Assembly (NCBI RefSeq): GCF_003432115.1
Contig: NZ_QWDC01000001.1
Location: 124,001 to 188,000, forward strand
Length of the DNA: 64,000 nt
Origin: Mucilaginibacter conchicola
GTDB taxonomy: Bacteria; Bacteroidota; Bacteroidia; Sphingobacteriales; Sphingobacteriaceae
Reading direction: 5' to 3'
How positions within the stretch are numbered: the first letter of the stretch is position 1; every line of letters begins with the position of its first letter. The translations under genes were made by a program, and so were the position numbers. Positions 53,030-62,474 of this stretch are shown here, piece by piece. The notes below the pieces were generated by a model. The model saw only the letters and a program-made list of their open reading frames with translations. It ran no database searches and was not told where the DNA came from.

Positions 53030-53486
53030 AACCAAAATACATGCAGAAGATGGCCGCCCCGATCTGCTGATAACCCGAGAGTTTGACCTGCCGGTTCAAT
53101 TGCTTTTTAAAGCCTATGAAGATGCGGAACTTTTTGAGCAGTGGATGAATACTAAAGTGGTAAAGCTTGAAAGCAGAAAGCATGGCAGCTGGGCGTTTGA
53201 AACCAGTAACGCCGAAGGACAGGTGGTATTTAAGGCTAACGGCACCATCCATGATTTTGTACCCGATAAAAAGATAGTACGCACTTTTGAAATTGAGAAC
53301 GCTCCATTTGATGTGCAACTGGAATTTCTGGATTTTGAACGATTGACGGATGACACCAGCAAACTGACCATTCATTCTATTTACCGTTCCGCAGCCCTGC
53401 GCGATCAGATGCTTAAACTACCCTTTAACCAGGGCCTCAACATGGCGCACAACCGTTTACAGGATATTGTTAACAAACTAAAATAA
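53019..53486 (+). CDS. SRPBCC / AHSA1-like domain protein
   Basis: This 155-residue cytoplasmic protein has the START-like AHSA1 fold: [28 protein letters not shown] at the beginning (split), then [22 protein letters not shown] and [20 protein letters not shown]. These proteins form a ligand cavity, and the ligand here is unknown. Pairing of an ArsR regulator with an SRPBCC protein in one operon is widespread. It overlaps arsR by 11 bases. Confidence 0.9.
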   Translation: MELKTKIHAEDGRPDLLITREFDLPVQLLFKAYEDAELFEQWMNTKVVKLESRKHGSWAFETSNAEGQVVFKANGTIHDFVPDKKIVRTFEIENAPFDVQLEFLDFERLTDDTSKLTIHSIYRSAALRDQMLKLPFNQGLNMAHNRLQDIVNKLK

Positions 53487-53492
53487 CCTATC

Positions 53493-53888
53493 ATGAGTAA
53501 AACTAAAAAGATCATTTACTGGCTAACCACGGCGTGGTTAGCCTTAGGTATGGCCTCAACTGGCGTGGTGCAACTGATGAAATTAAAAGCAGAAACTGCA
53601 TTTGTATTAGAACTGGGCTTCCCTGTATACATCCTCACTTTGATAGGCCTGTGGAAATTATTAGGCGTAGTAGCTGTGCTTGTGCCCAAAATGCCTTTGC
53701 TTAAAGAATGGGCCTACGCCGGATTTTTCTTTGTAATGACGGGAGCCTTATATTCGCATCTGGCAACAGGCAAATCTATGGATCAGGTTTTTGGCGCTTC
53801 ACTTTTGCTGGTGCTTACCGTTGTATCATGGTACCTGAGGCCGGCCAATAGAAAATTATCAACGCAAACCACAAATGAGAACCAATGA
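53493..53888 (+). CDS. DoxX-like membrane protein
   Basis: This 131-residue protein has four membrane helices (about 8-28, 45-65, 70-92, 98-118) and the DoxX-like pattern: a start with KKIIYWLTTAWLALGMASTG, then LGFPVYILTLIGLWKLLGVVAVLVP, split here. Function is uncertain. It lies 6 bases after the SRPBCC gene and shares an ATGA overlap with the next gene. Confidence 0.88.
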   Translation: MSKTKKIIYWLTTAWLALGMASTGVVQLMKLKAETAFVLELGFPVYILTLIGLWKLLGVVAVLVPKMPLLKEWAYAGFFFVMTGALYSHLATGKSMDQVFGASLLLVLTVVSWYLRPANRKLSTQTTNENQ

Positions 53889-54463
53889 ACCCAAAAGTTG
53901 ATTTTTATTTCGAGAAGGATAAAGCCTGGAAACAGGAAGTAAATAAACTGCGGTCGATAATTTTGGATTGCGGCCTTACAGAGGAACTGAAATGGGGACA
54001 GCCCTGCTACGTTTTAAATGATGCCAATATTGTGTTGATCCACGATTTTAAAGAGTACTGCGCACTGCTGTTTTTTAAAGGTGCTCTACTTAACGACGCC
54101 AATGGCATATTGATACAGCAGACAAAAAACGTACAATCGGCAAGGCAGATAAGATTTACTAACCTGGATGAAGTGATTACACTGGAACCTGTTATTAAAG
54201 CCTATGTTTTTGAAGCTATTGAAGTTGAAAAAGCCGGACTGAAAGTAGAGTTCAAGAAAACCAAAGAGTTTAACATGCCCGAAGAATTTCAGGCAAAGCT
54301 CGACGAATTTCCTGCGCTGAAAGAAGCTTTTGAATCTCTTACACCAGGCAGGCAACGGGGTTATTTATTGCATTTCTCATCGGCCAAACAAGTAAAAACC
54401 CGCGAAGCGAGGATTGAGAAATACATTCCGCATATACTAAACGGTAAAGGATTGGATGATTAA
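53885..54463 (+). CDS. YdeI / OmdA family protein, copy 1 (DUF1801 + OmdA)
   Basis: This 192-residue protein combines a DUF1801-type first half (DFYFEKDKAWKQEVNKLRSIIL, then LTEELKWGQPCYVL) and an OmdA second half (FQAKLDEFPALKEAFESLTPGRQRGYLL, split, then KTREARIEKYIPHILNGKGL). OmdA was named for bacteriocin protection in Salmonella; its molecular activity is not known. The gene overlaps the DoxX-like gene (ATGA) and is followed by a paralogue after 9 bases. Confidence 0.9.
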   Translation: MNPKVDFYFEKDKAWKQEVNKLRSIILDCGLTEELKWGQPCYVLNDANIVLIHDFKEYCALLFFKGALLNDANGILIQQTKNVQSARQIRFTNLDEVITLEPVIKAYVFEAIEVEKAGLKVEFKKTKEFNMPEEFQAKLDEFPALKEAFESLTPGRQRGYLLHFSSAKQVKTREARIEKYIPHILNGKGLDD

Positions 54464-54472
54464 TAACTGAGT

Positions 54473-55054
54473 ATGAACACTGAAGTAGATGATTTTATAG
54501 CCGGAGCCACAAAATGGCCGGACGAGTTAAAGCAACTCCGACGAATATTGCTTAATAACGGCTTAATCGAGGACATGAAATGGCGTGCGCCGTGTTATAC
54601 TCTCAATAACGCCAACATAGCAATCATCGGAGAACTGAAAGATTGCTGCGTGCTCAGCTTTTTCAAAGGTTCTCTGCTGCAGGACGAGGCCGGTATTTTA
54701 ACAAAGCCAGGCGAGAATACACAATCGGCCCGAACAGTGAAATTTACCGGTGTAGATGAAATAAAACAACTCGAATCCACGCTAAACGCATACATCCGCG
54801 AAGCGATAGAAAACGAGAAAGCAGGCAAGGTTGTCGATTTTAAACAAAAGCACGAACTGGAACTCGCCGAAGAACTTATTGCTATGATGCAGCAAATACC
54901 CGCGTTAAAATCGGCTTTTGAAGCGTTAACTCCCGGCAGGCAACGTGCTTATAACCTATACTTCACCGCGCCTAAACAATCTAAAACACGTTTATCGCGT
55001 GTAGAAGCCTGTATGCCTAAAATATTGGCAGGTAAAGGACTAATGGACAGGTAA
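54473..55054 (+). CDS. YdeI / OmdA family protein, copy 2
   Basis: This 193-residue protein aligns along its full length with copy 1: the same LKQLRRILLNNGLIEDMKWRAPCY region, a shared SFFKGSLLQDEAGIL, and an OmdA half ending KTRLSRVEACMPKILAGKGL. Identity looks moderate, so the duplication is old. It is the last gene of the arsR operon and ends 1 base from the end of the convergent GH43 gene. Confidence 0.9.
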   Translation: MNTEVDDFIAGATKWPDELKQLRRILLNNGLIEDMKWRAPCYTLNNANIAIIGELKDCCVLSFFKGSLLQDEAGILTKPGENTQSARTVKFTGVDEIKQLESTLNAYIREAIENEKAGKVVDFKQKHELELAEELIAMMQQIPALKSAFEALTPGRQRAYNLYFTAPKQSKTRLSRVEACMPKILAGKGLMDR

Positions 55055-55055
55055 T

Positions 55056-56561
55056 TTAGTCCGCCTTATTCACCAGATCAAACCTGCTGAAAATAGCCTG
55101 TTCATTTGGTGTGCCGTTAAAGTACAGACCCACACGTTGCGGACGATCCCACTGGGGAAGTTCGCTTATAGATACTTTGTTGCCCGTAGCCAGCTCTTTC
55201 CATTCGTCTTTACCTTGCTTGTAGTACGCTTTACAGGTTCTGTCCGGCGTCATCGAGAATTTCAATTCAACAGGAGAGTTTGCGTTTATCGTTGCCGAAT
55301 CAAGCAAGCTTGTATTACCATCTTTTATCAACCAGTATTTTACGGTGTTGCCTGATGTGGTAAGGCCTAATACGGCTTTTGTGGTACCATAGAACGCCAA
55401 ACCTTTTGATGCCTCATTATGATTGGTAACCGTGGTACTCATCTCAAAATGGTCAGACATCGGGCGAACGCCATACATCATACCACTTTTGTTACCGGCT
55501 AACATGGTGCCCGATAATGATAGTTTTCCGTTACCCTGCTTAACTACCGGCGATGCGTTGTGGAAATCATACTGCCAATAAAGAGCTGGCTTTTTTGCGT
55601 TAAAGGTATCATGGATATTAGGATAGGCATGTTTGCTGGCAATTGCTTTCATGGTAGGCCATCCGTTTTTACCGTTCCAGTTTAAGGTTGCAAGCATACC
55701 CTCGCGGCCGGTAAATACCTCGCTGCGCTGGTTATAGGCATGCAATATGTAATAATATTTGCCCTGTGCATCCTGAGTAAAAGTTCCGTGGCCGCTGCAT
55801 TTCCAACCTTCGGCGGGTTTAAGCAGTTCAGATGCTTCGTACTTTTCATAAGGGCCCGCAAAACTGGTTGAACGTGCCACCTTTACATGGTAACTGCAGC
55901 CAATACCACAACAACCACCCGCCGAATAGAACAAGTAATAGTACTTGCCATGTTTTAAAAAGCTTTGGCCTTCCATACCGATTTTCGCGTCGTCTTTTAA
56001 CAGAGAAATAGTTTCGCCGTAGGCCTTAAGTCCGTCGGGCGTTATCTTTTGAGCAAGCAGTTCGATAGGGCGGTTATCCAGTCCGTATGCTTTAAAGGTG
56101 ATATACAGCTGCCCTTTATCGTTATAAATAAAAGCGTCTATAGCTTCTTTACCGTGATCTATGATCACGCCATGGTCTGTAAAACCATGGTCGGGATATT
56201 TTGAGGTGGCTACGCCGATGCACGAAATATTGTCCGATTTACGGCGGGCGGTGTAATAGATATAATAAGTATCTTTTATTTTATAGTACTCCGGTGCCCA
56301 AAACGAGCCAACTGTCCAATCCGGTGCTTTATCAAACACATAGCCTGTTTGTTTCCAGCTTTTAAGGTCGGTTGAGTGATAAACAGGGTAGTGCGGCGCC
56401 CATTCTGATGAGGTACCTGTGGCATAATAACCGTTAGCAGTGTGTATGATAGAAGGATCCGGAAAATCGCCCGAAATTGCAGCTGCAGTAGTTTGGGCTT
56501 TAGCAGAAACAGAGCAGCAGAACATTGCGGCCACAACAATAGCTTTAGTAAGTGATCTCAT
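55056..56561 (-). CDS. Secreted GH43 glycosidase with C-terminal beta-sandwich
   Basis: This 501-residue exported enzyme is probably a beta-xylosidase or arabinofuranosidase. The signal peptide is cut near residue 22 (AKA/QT). The five-bladed GH43 domain (about 28-315) contains FPDPSII (base Asp35), EAIDAFIYND (pKa Asp) and GMEGQSFLKH (acid Glu). From about 330 a concanavalin-like sandwich follows (LYWQYDFHN...GLAFYGTTKAVL), frequently attached to GH43 enzymes. A Cys-rich stretch, SAGGCCGIGCSYH, in the catalytic domain is unusual and may form disulfides. It is a single gene and shares no unit with the GH43 at 25893. Confidence 0.93.
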   Translation of the reverse strand: MRSLTKAIVVAAMFCCSVSAKAQTTAAAISGDFPDPSIIHTANGYYATGTSSEWAPHYPVYHSTDLKSWKQTGYVFDKAPDWTVGSFWAPEYYKIKDTYYIYYTARRKSDNISCIGVATSKYPDHGFTDHGVIIDHGKEAIDAFIYNDKGQLYITFKAYGLDNRPIELLAQKITPDGLKAYGETISLLKDDAKIGMEGQSFLKHGKYYYLFYSAGGCCGIGCSYHVKVARSTSFAGPYEKYEASELLKPAEGWKCSGHGTFTQDAQGKYYYILHAYNQRSEVFTGREGMLATLNWNGKNGWPTMKAIASKHAYPNIHDTFNAKKPALYWQYDFHNASPVVKQGNGKLSLSGTMLAGNKSGMMYGVRPMSDHFEMSTTVTNHNEASKGLAFYGTTKAVLGLTTSGNTVKYWLIKDGNTSLLDSATINANSPVELKFSMTPDRTCKAYYKQGKDEWKELATGNKVSISELPQWDRPQRVGLYFNGTPNEQAIFSRFDLVNKAD

Positions 56562-56678
56562 CAGGTTTACAATTGGATGCAGGCCTGCAATATCGAAAAA
56601 TACCTTTAAATTCTTACTGCTAAACCGATTATTTTAAATTTTCGCCGAAACTTAACTTGTTTAAAGTGCATAAAATAT

Positions 56679-56718
56679 AGATAGAAATATTCCCAAAAAA
56701 TTTGAATAATATCTATCT
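56679..56718. other. Imperfect inverted repeat in the GH43/DUF3667 gap
   Basis: AGATAGAAATATTC (56679-56692) faces GAATAATATCTATCT (56704-56718) across 11 bases in the 226-base AT-rich gap between the divergent GH43 and DUF3667 genes. It may be a regulator site. Nothing else is evident in the gap. Confidence 0.3.
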
Positions 56719-56787
56719 TCACTCGGTTTTAAAGCGGTTTTGCTTTAAATAGAAACCCTAAACTTAACAATTACTATTGCACTCATC

Positions 56788-57519
56788 GTGACAGATACTA
56801 TCTTAAATTGCAGAAATTGCGCAGATCCCATCACCGGTAATTATTGTTCAAACTGCGGCCAACCAAAGGCATTGAAACGTGTAGACGGGCATTACCTGGC
56901 ACATGAGATACAACACCAGCTCCATTTTGAGAAAGGTATTCTTTATACCATTAAAGAGTTGCTTTTAAGACCGGGGCGGAGTATAAGACAATTTATTTCA
57001 GATGATCGCAACCGCTTGGTGAAACCCGTGGCTTTTGTGGTTATTGCTTCGCTTGTATACTCTACCATCAACCACTTTTTCCACATCGAGGATGGTTATG
57101 TAAGCTACAAAGAAGCTGATAAATCGGCCGTAGGTGGTGTTTTTGAATGGATGCAACACCATTATGGGTATGCAAACATTATCATGGGCGTATTTATCGC
57201 TTTATGGACAAAGCTGTTCTTTCGTAAACATAATTATAATTTCTTTGAGATACTGATAGTCCTGTGTTTTGTAATGGGCATTGGTATGCTGATATTCTCT
57301 GTATTTAACTTAATAGAAGCTTTTACTAAAATCAAATTAATGACCGCAGCCGGCGTAATTGGCTTTGCTTATTGTACCTGGGGCATAGCGCAATTTTTTG
57401 GTGGGCGTAAGGTAATGGATTATGTAAAATCTCTCTCTGCGTATCTGTTAGGGTACCTCACTTCAATGATCCTTGCCATACTATTGGGTGTTTTGTTAGA
57501 TATTATTACGAAGCATTAA
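56788..57519 (+). CDS. DUF3667 family membrane protein
   Basis: This 243-residue protein starts with a zinc-ribbon-like CRNCADPITGNYCSNCGQP (CxxC...CxxC), then HYLAHEIQHQLHFEKGILYTIKELLLRPGRSIRQFI (split), the DUF3667 hallmark, and about five membrane helices. The start is GTG at 56788, chosen because it precedes the Cys motif directly. Function unknown; the family is widespread in Bacteroidota. Confidence 0.88.
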   Translation: MTDTILNCRNCADPITGNYCSNCGQPKALKRVDGHYLAHEIQHQLHFEKGILYTIKELLLRPGRSIRQFISDDRNRLVKPVAFVVIASLVYSTINHFFHIEDGYVSYKEADKSAVGGVFEWMQHHYGYANIIMGVFIALWTKLFFRKHNYNFFEILIVLCFVMGIGMLIFSVFNLIEAFTKIKLMTAAGVIGFAYCTWGIAQFFGGRKVMDYVKSLSAYLLGYLTSMILAILLGVLLDIITKH

Positions 57520-57583
57520 GCTTATAGCCATAAATAATTCACAAGATTTTTACATGCTCAGGATGTAAACAGCTTATTTAAAG

Positions 57584-57613
57584 TTGCCATACAGGCTGAT
57601 AATGCTATTTTTG
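57584..57613 (+). promoter_or_regulatory. Strong Bacteroidota-type promoter, nearly leaderless
   Basis: TTG at 57584-57586 and TATTTTTG at 57606-57613 are 19 bases apart, an excellent match to the TTG / TAnnTTTG pair. The GTG start at 57618 is only 4 bases further on, so the transcript would have almost no leader or start at the GTG itself. Confidence 0.6.
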
Positions 57614-57617
57614 CACT

Positions 57618-57995
57618 GTGAAAAAAGCTTTGCTATACATAATAGTAACTGTGATCGTAGCTCAAAATACCGAGCTTGATCAATTGGCGAAGCTGCCTAT
57701 ACTTTTCCAGCACTTTAAAGAACATCGCCAGCGCGATAGTAGTGTAACCCTGATGCAATTCTTAGGCATGCATTATTGGGGTGATGATCTTAATGATAAC
57801 GACAATGACCGTGATATGCAATTGCCATTTAAAAAGATGGATGCGCATGCCACATACGTTTATCTTTTACCTGCTTTGCGTGTCATTGAAAACGATACAC
57901 AAGTTAAGCCGGTAAATAACTCCTTTTCAGAGTATCGCCCGGATTATTTTCCTGATCCGGCGCTTTCATCGCTCTTCAGGCCGCCTCAGGCATAA
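57618..57995 (+). CDS. Small secreted protein upstream of the metal-efflux genes
   Basis: This 125-residue protein with a GTG start has a short hydrophobic N-terminus (KKALLYIIVTVIVAQNTE), probably a signal peptide, and a polar mature part with HFKEHRQRDSS, MHYWGDDLNDNDNDRD and several His and Asp residues that could bind metal. I recognise no family. Small proteins of this kind often precede CzcA-type operons in Bacteroidota, as this one does by 113 bases; a metal-binding or sensing role is an inference. Confidence 0.65.
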   Translation: MKKALLYIIVTVIVAQNTELDQLAKLPILFQHFKEHRQRDSSVTLMQFLGMHYWGDDLNDNDNDRDMQLPFKKMDAHATYVYLLPALRVIENDTQVKPVNNSFSEYRPDYFPDPALSSLFRPPQA

Positions 57996-58108
57996 TTTGC
58001 TAATCCATTTTATTTAATTACCTGCAACAAGGCCTTTAAGGCTTTGATGCTGCTTTGCATTAGCTGCATTTTAAGCAGGTATAGTCGCAAATTATTTACA
58101 GCAAATTC

Positions 58109-61100
58109 ATGCTTAATAAGATCATACAATTCTCAGTTAAAAATAAACTGGTAATTGGCTTATTTATGGGGCTTTGGATCATTTACGGTGTGTACGAAGT
58201 TACGCGCCTGCCAATTGATGCCGTGCCCGATATTACCAATAACCAAGTACAGATAATCACTACCGCACCGGCGCTTGGCGCACAGGACGTGGAACGATTG
58301 ATCACTTTCCCGATAGAACAGGCCATCAGTAACATCCCGGGCCTTAAAGAGAGCCGCAGCATGTCGCGCTTTGGCTTGTCGCTAATTACCGTCGTGTTAG
58401 ATGATGATGCCGACATATATTGGGCACGCCAGCAGGTCACCGAACGCCTGCAACAGGTGGATATTAACGAAAATGCCAACAAGCCCGAGCTTGCCCCGGT
58501 AAGTACAGGCCTTGGCGAGATATACCAGTATGTAGTACGCCCAAAGCCGGGCTTTGAAGATAAATACAGTCTGGCCGATCTGCGTACCATACAAGACTGG
58601 ATCATCCGCAGGCAATTGTTGGGTACCAAAGGCGTAGCCGATGTATCAACCTTTGGCGGCGAGCTGAAACAATATGAGGTTGCGGTTAATCCCGCAAGGT
58701 TAAAATCACTTAACCTGAGCATTACCGATGTGTTTACCGCGCTGCATACCAATAACCAGAATACCGGCGGTGCCTACATAGAAAAGGGCCCAACAGTGAT
58801 GTATATCCGCAGCGAGGGTTTGGCAGGCAGTATTGCCGATATAGAGAACATCGTGGTAAAAGTAAATGCCACAGGCGCACCGGTACTGATTAAACAGGTT
58901 GCGGATGTAAAACTTGGCGCGGCTACACGTTACGGTGCCTTAAACTACAACCCTACCGGAGAGGTAACCGGTGCCATAGTAATGATGCTTAAAGGCGCCA
59001 ATTCATCAGAGGTTATCGTAAATGTTAAAAAACGCATCGCCGAAATACAGAAGACCTTGCCCGATGGCCTGGTGATAGAGCCATTCCTCGATAGGACAAA
59101 AATGGTGAACAATGCCATCAGTACGGTTGAAAGTAACCTATTAGAGGGTGCTTTGATAGTAGTATTCGTACTCGTGATATTCCTCGGTAACCTGCGTGCC
59201 GGTTTAATAGTGGCTTCGGTTATTCCATTGGCCATGCTGTTTGCCATCATCATGATGAACACCTTTGGTGTAAGCGGTAACCTGATGAGTTTAGGTGCGC
59301 TGGATTTTGGTTTGATAGTGGATGGCGCGGTAATCATTGTTGAGGCTATTTTGCATCACCTGCATTTCTCTAAACGATATGCCACAGTAGATAATCTCTC
59401 TCAGGATGAGATGAACACAGAGGTAACAGGATCTGCTTCGCGCATGATGAATGCTGCGGTTTTTGGGCAGATCATTATTCTTATTGTTTACTTGCCGATA
59501 TTATCGCTATCAGGCATCGAGGGCAAAATGTTTAAACCAATGGCGCAGACGGTAGCCTTTGCCATTTTAGGTGCGTTTATCCTGTCGTTAACTTATGTAC
59601 CGATGATCAGCTCGATGTTCATCAGCAAAAAACTGACGCATAAAGCCAACCTGTCTGACAGGGTGATGAACAAGATAGAGGGTGTTTATCAACGCTGGCT
59701 GGCTAAAGCGATGGGCTTCCGTAAGGTGCTGGTAGCATCAGCTTTTGGATTGTTTGCGGTGGCTATATTTATATTCAGCCGGATGGGTGGCGAGTTTATC
59801 CCGCAGTTAGAAGAGGGCGATTTTGCCGTAGAGACGCGCTTGTTAGTAGGTACTAACCTGAGTACCACCATCGGTACCATACAACAGATTTCAGCTTTGC
59901 TGCAAAAGAAATTTCCCGAGGTAGAAAAAGTAGTATCCCGTATCGGTAGTGCCGAAATACCTACCGACCCGATGCCTATTGAGGGTGGCGATGTGATCAT
60001 TGTACTAAAAGATAAAAAGGAGTGGACGAGCGCCAAATCTTTCCAGGAAATGGCCTCAAAAATGTCGGCAGCGGTGCAGGAAGCTGTGCCGGGCGTGACC
60101 ACCAGTTTCCAGTTCCCTGTTCAAATGCGCTTCAACGAACTGATGACAGGCGCTAAACAGGATGTGGTGTGTAAGATCTTCGGCGAAGATCTGAACGCCC
60201 TTGCACGCTACGCTGAACAAATTGGTGCTATCAGCAGGACTGTTGATGGCACTGCCGACCTGTACGTTGAAAAAGTAACTGGTATGCCGCAGGTAGTGAT
60301 CAAATACAATCGTGCCGAAATAGCCAAATACGGGCTGAATATAGATGACGTGAACCGCACTGTTAACGCGGCCTTTGCGGGTGCCGCCGCAGGTAAGGTT
60401 TACGAGGGTGATAAAAGCTTTGACCTGGTAGTACGCGTAGGCAGCGAAGGCCGTCGCAATTTAAGCGATGTACAAAACCTGCTCATTTCAACGCCAACGG
60501 GCATACAGATTCCGCTTTACCAGGTAGCAAGTGTTGACGAAGTAGAAGGCCCTAATCAGATACAGCGCGAGAATGCCAAACGCCGTATCACGGTAGGCTT
60601 TAACGTTCGGGGCAGGGATGTACAATCGATAGTAGAAGAACTTCAGCAGAAAGTGAATAGTAAGGTAAAACTTGCGCCGGGATATTACATTACATACGGT
60701 GGTGCATTTGAGAACCTGCAGCAGGCTAAAAAACGTTTGGGTATTGCTGTTCCGGTGGCATTATTGCTTATCTTCCTGATGTTGTATTTCGCGTTCTCGT
60801 CTATCAAAGAAGGTGCGTTGATCTACACGGCTATCCCACTATCAGCCATAGGTGGGGTGTTTGCCTTGGCTTTGAGAGGGATGCCTTTCAGTATCTCAGC
60901 AGGCGTTGGTTTTATCGCCTTGTTTGGTGTGGCCGTTTTGAACGGTATTGTATTGATATCCGAATTTAACCGCATCCGTGATGAGGGTAAAATAACCGAT
61001 CCTTTAAAACTGGTAATGGAAGGTACCCGTAACCGTTTAAGGCCTGTACTAATGACCGCAGCAGTAGCATCATTAGGCTTTTTGCCTATGGCGCTCAGCA

Positions 61101-62470
61101 ACGGTGCCGGTGCCGAGGTACAACGCCCGCTGGCTACTGTAGTTATCGGTGGATTGATCACGGCTACGTTCCTAACCTTATTTGTGCTGCCGGCGCTTTA
61201 CCTCTTGTTTATTGGTAAAGTAAAAGTGCCTGCAACAGGTAAGGCTGTTATGATAGGTTTGGTGTTGTTTGGATTATCTGCATCAACAGCAAATGCACAG
61301 CAACCTGTAAGCGTTAACCAGGCCTTACAAATAGCGCTGAACAATAACTTGCAGGTACAAACCGCCAGCCTGAACGAGAAAGCAGAAAGCATCCGCCAGA
61401 AAACAGGTTTCGATATCGCCAAAACGCAGATCTCTGCCGATTACGGGCAGATCAACAGTGCGATAAACGATACACGTTTCGGTATCACACAATCCATTAG
61501 CTTCCCAACAGTTTACAGCAACCAGAAGAAGGCTTTGAAGGAGAATTATCTCTCAGCCGGTGCGCAAGCCGCTTTAACCCGTCAGGATATCAAAGCTGAT
61601 GTTCGTAAGCTGTATTATCAGCTATTATGGATAGACGGAAAGAAAAAGCTTTTACGCTACGCGGATAGCATTTACACTTTGTTCGAGAAGAAAACCAACC
61701 TGCGTTTTAAAGTAGGTGAGGCCAATGTGCTGGAGCAAACTACCGCTCAAACCCATCATCAGCAAATAACTAACCAGTTAAATTTATTATTGGGTGATGA
61801 AGAAGTAGCACTAAAGCAATTTAACTTATTGCTGCATGATAGTGTAACGTATATCCCTAAAACAGATACACTACGTATTAACGTAGATCCGATGCTATAT
61901 ACGCAGCCTTCAAATGATAAACTACCGCTTTTGCAGGTTTATAACCACCAGGCCGAAGCAGCCCGTTACCGCTGGAAAACGGAGAGGTCAAAACTGTTGC
62001 CTGATTTCTTTGCAGGGTATAATAACCAAAGTATTGCAGGCTCACAATTTGTTAATGGCACAGAGACCTATTACGGTACAGGCAAGCGATTTAACTATAT
62101 AGCCGCTGGCGTAAGTATTCCCTTGTTCTGGGGAGCGCAGTCGGCCAAAGCATCTGCCGCAAAGGTAGAATGGCAAATGGCACAGAAACGTACTGAACTG
62201 GCCTCGCAGCAATTGCAAACAGAGTTACAGAATGCCAACAGCCAGTTGCAGAAATATGCAACCAGTTTAGAATACTACGAGAAGCAGGGCAACAAAAATG
62301 CCGCCCTTATTATCTCAACTGCCGATAAACAATTTACCGGTGGCGATATCAATTACCTGCAATGGGTAATACTGGTAGATCAGGCCATCAGCCTTAAAAA
62401 CGAATACCTGGATATGCTGAACAATTATAACCAGTCGGCTATACAGGTTCAAAAACTCAACAATCAATAA
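58109..62470 (+). CDS. Fusion: CzcA/CusA-type RND metal pump + TolC-like outer-membrane factor
   Basis: This 1453-residue protein combines two parts of a heavy-metal efflux system. Residues 1 to about 1040 are an HME-RND pump with 12 membrane helices. The proton/metal motif in helix 4 is DFGLIVDGAVIIVE (Asp399, Asp405, Glu412), the CzcA form, which points to Zn/Co/Cd rather than Cu/Ag. A hydrophobic stretch then looks like an internal signal peptide (from Met1048, VLFGLSASTANA/QQ near 1063), and the remainder (about 1064-1453) is a TolC/OEP-type protein with long coiled-coil helices. Cleavage after the inner segment would release a separate outer-membrane channel. The adaptor gene follows after 4 bases. 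Confidence 0.95.
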   Translation: MLNKIIQFSVKNKLVIGLFMGLWIIYGVYEVTRLPIDAVPDITNNQVQIITTAPALGAQDVERLITFPIEQAISNIPGLKESRSMSRFGLSLITVVLDDDADIYWARQQVTERLQQVDINENANKPELAPVSTGLGEIYQYVVRPKPGFEDKYSLADLRTIQDWIIRRQLLGTKGVADVSTFGGELKQYEVAVNPARLKSLNLSITDVFTALHTNNQNTGGAYIEKGPTVMYIRSEGLAGSIADIENIVVKVNATGAPVLIKQVADVKLGAATRYGALNYNPTGEVTGAIVMMLKGANSSEVIVNVKKRIAEIQKTLPDGLVIEPFLDRTKMVNNAISTVESNLLEGALIVVFVLVIFLGNLRAGLIVASVIPLAMLFAIIMMNTFGVSGNLMSLGALDFGLIVDGAVIIVEAILHHLHFSKRYATVDNLSQDEMNTEVTGSASRMMNAAVFGQIIILIVYLPILSLSGIEGKMFKPMAQTVAFAILGAFILSLTYVPMISSMFISKKLTHKANLSDRVMNKIEGVYQRWLAKAMGFRKVLVASAFGLFAVAIFIFSRMGGEFIPQLEEGDFAVETRLLVGTNLSTTIGTIQQISALLQKKFPEVEKVVSRIGSAEIPTDPMPIEGGDVIIVLKDKKEWTSAKSFQEMASKMSAAVQEAVPGVTTSFQFPVQMRFNELMTGAKQDVVCKIFGEDLNALARYAEQIGAISRTVDGTADLYVEKVTGMPQVVIKYNRAEIAKYGLNIDDVNRTVNAAFAGAAAGKVYEGDKSFDLVVRVGSEGRRNLSDVQNLLISTPTGIQIPLYQVASVDEVEGPNQIQRENAKRRITVGFNVRGRDVQSIVEELQQKVNSKVKLAPGYYITYGGAFENLQQAKKRLGIAVPVALLLIFLMLYFAFSSIKEGALIYTAIPLSAIGGVFALALRGMPFSISAGVGFIALFGVAVLNGIVLISEFNRIRDEGKITDPLKLVMEGTRNRLRPVLMTAAVASLGFLPMALSNGAGAEVQRPLATVVIGGLITATFLTLFVLPALYLLFIGKVKVPATGKAVMIGLVLFGLSASTANAQQPVSVNQALQIALNNNLQVQTASLNEKAESIRQKTGFDIAKTQISADYGQINSAINDTRFGITQSISFPTVYSNQKKALKENYLSAGAQAALTRQDIKADVRKLYYQLLWIDGKKKLLRYADSIYTLFEKKTNLRFKVGEANVLEQTTAQTHHQQITNQLNLLLGDEEVALKQFNLLLHDSVTYIPKTDTLRINVDPMLYTQPSNDKLPLLQVYNHQAEAARYRWKTERSKLLPDFFAGYNNQSIAGSQFVNGTETYYGTGKRFNYIAAGVSIPLFWGAQSAKASAAKVEWQMAQKRTELASQQLQTELQNANSQLQKYATSLEYYEKQGNKNAALIISTADKQFTGGDINYLQWVILVDQAISLKNEYLDMLNNYNQSAIQVQKLNNQ

Positions 62471-62474
62471 AAAG

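Noticed and set aside
58183..58752. 189-codon minus-strand frame in the pump gene
   Set aside because: Antisense shadow of the CzcA-type coding sequence.
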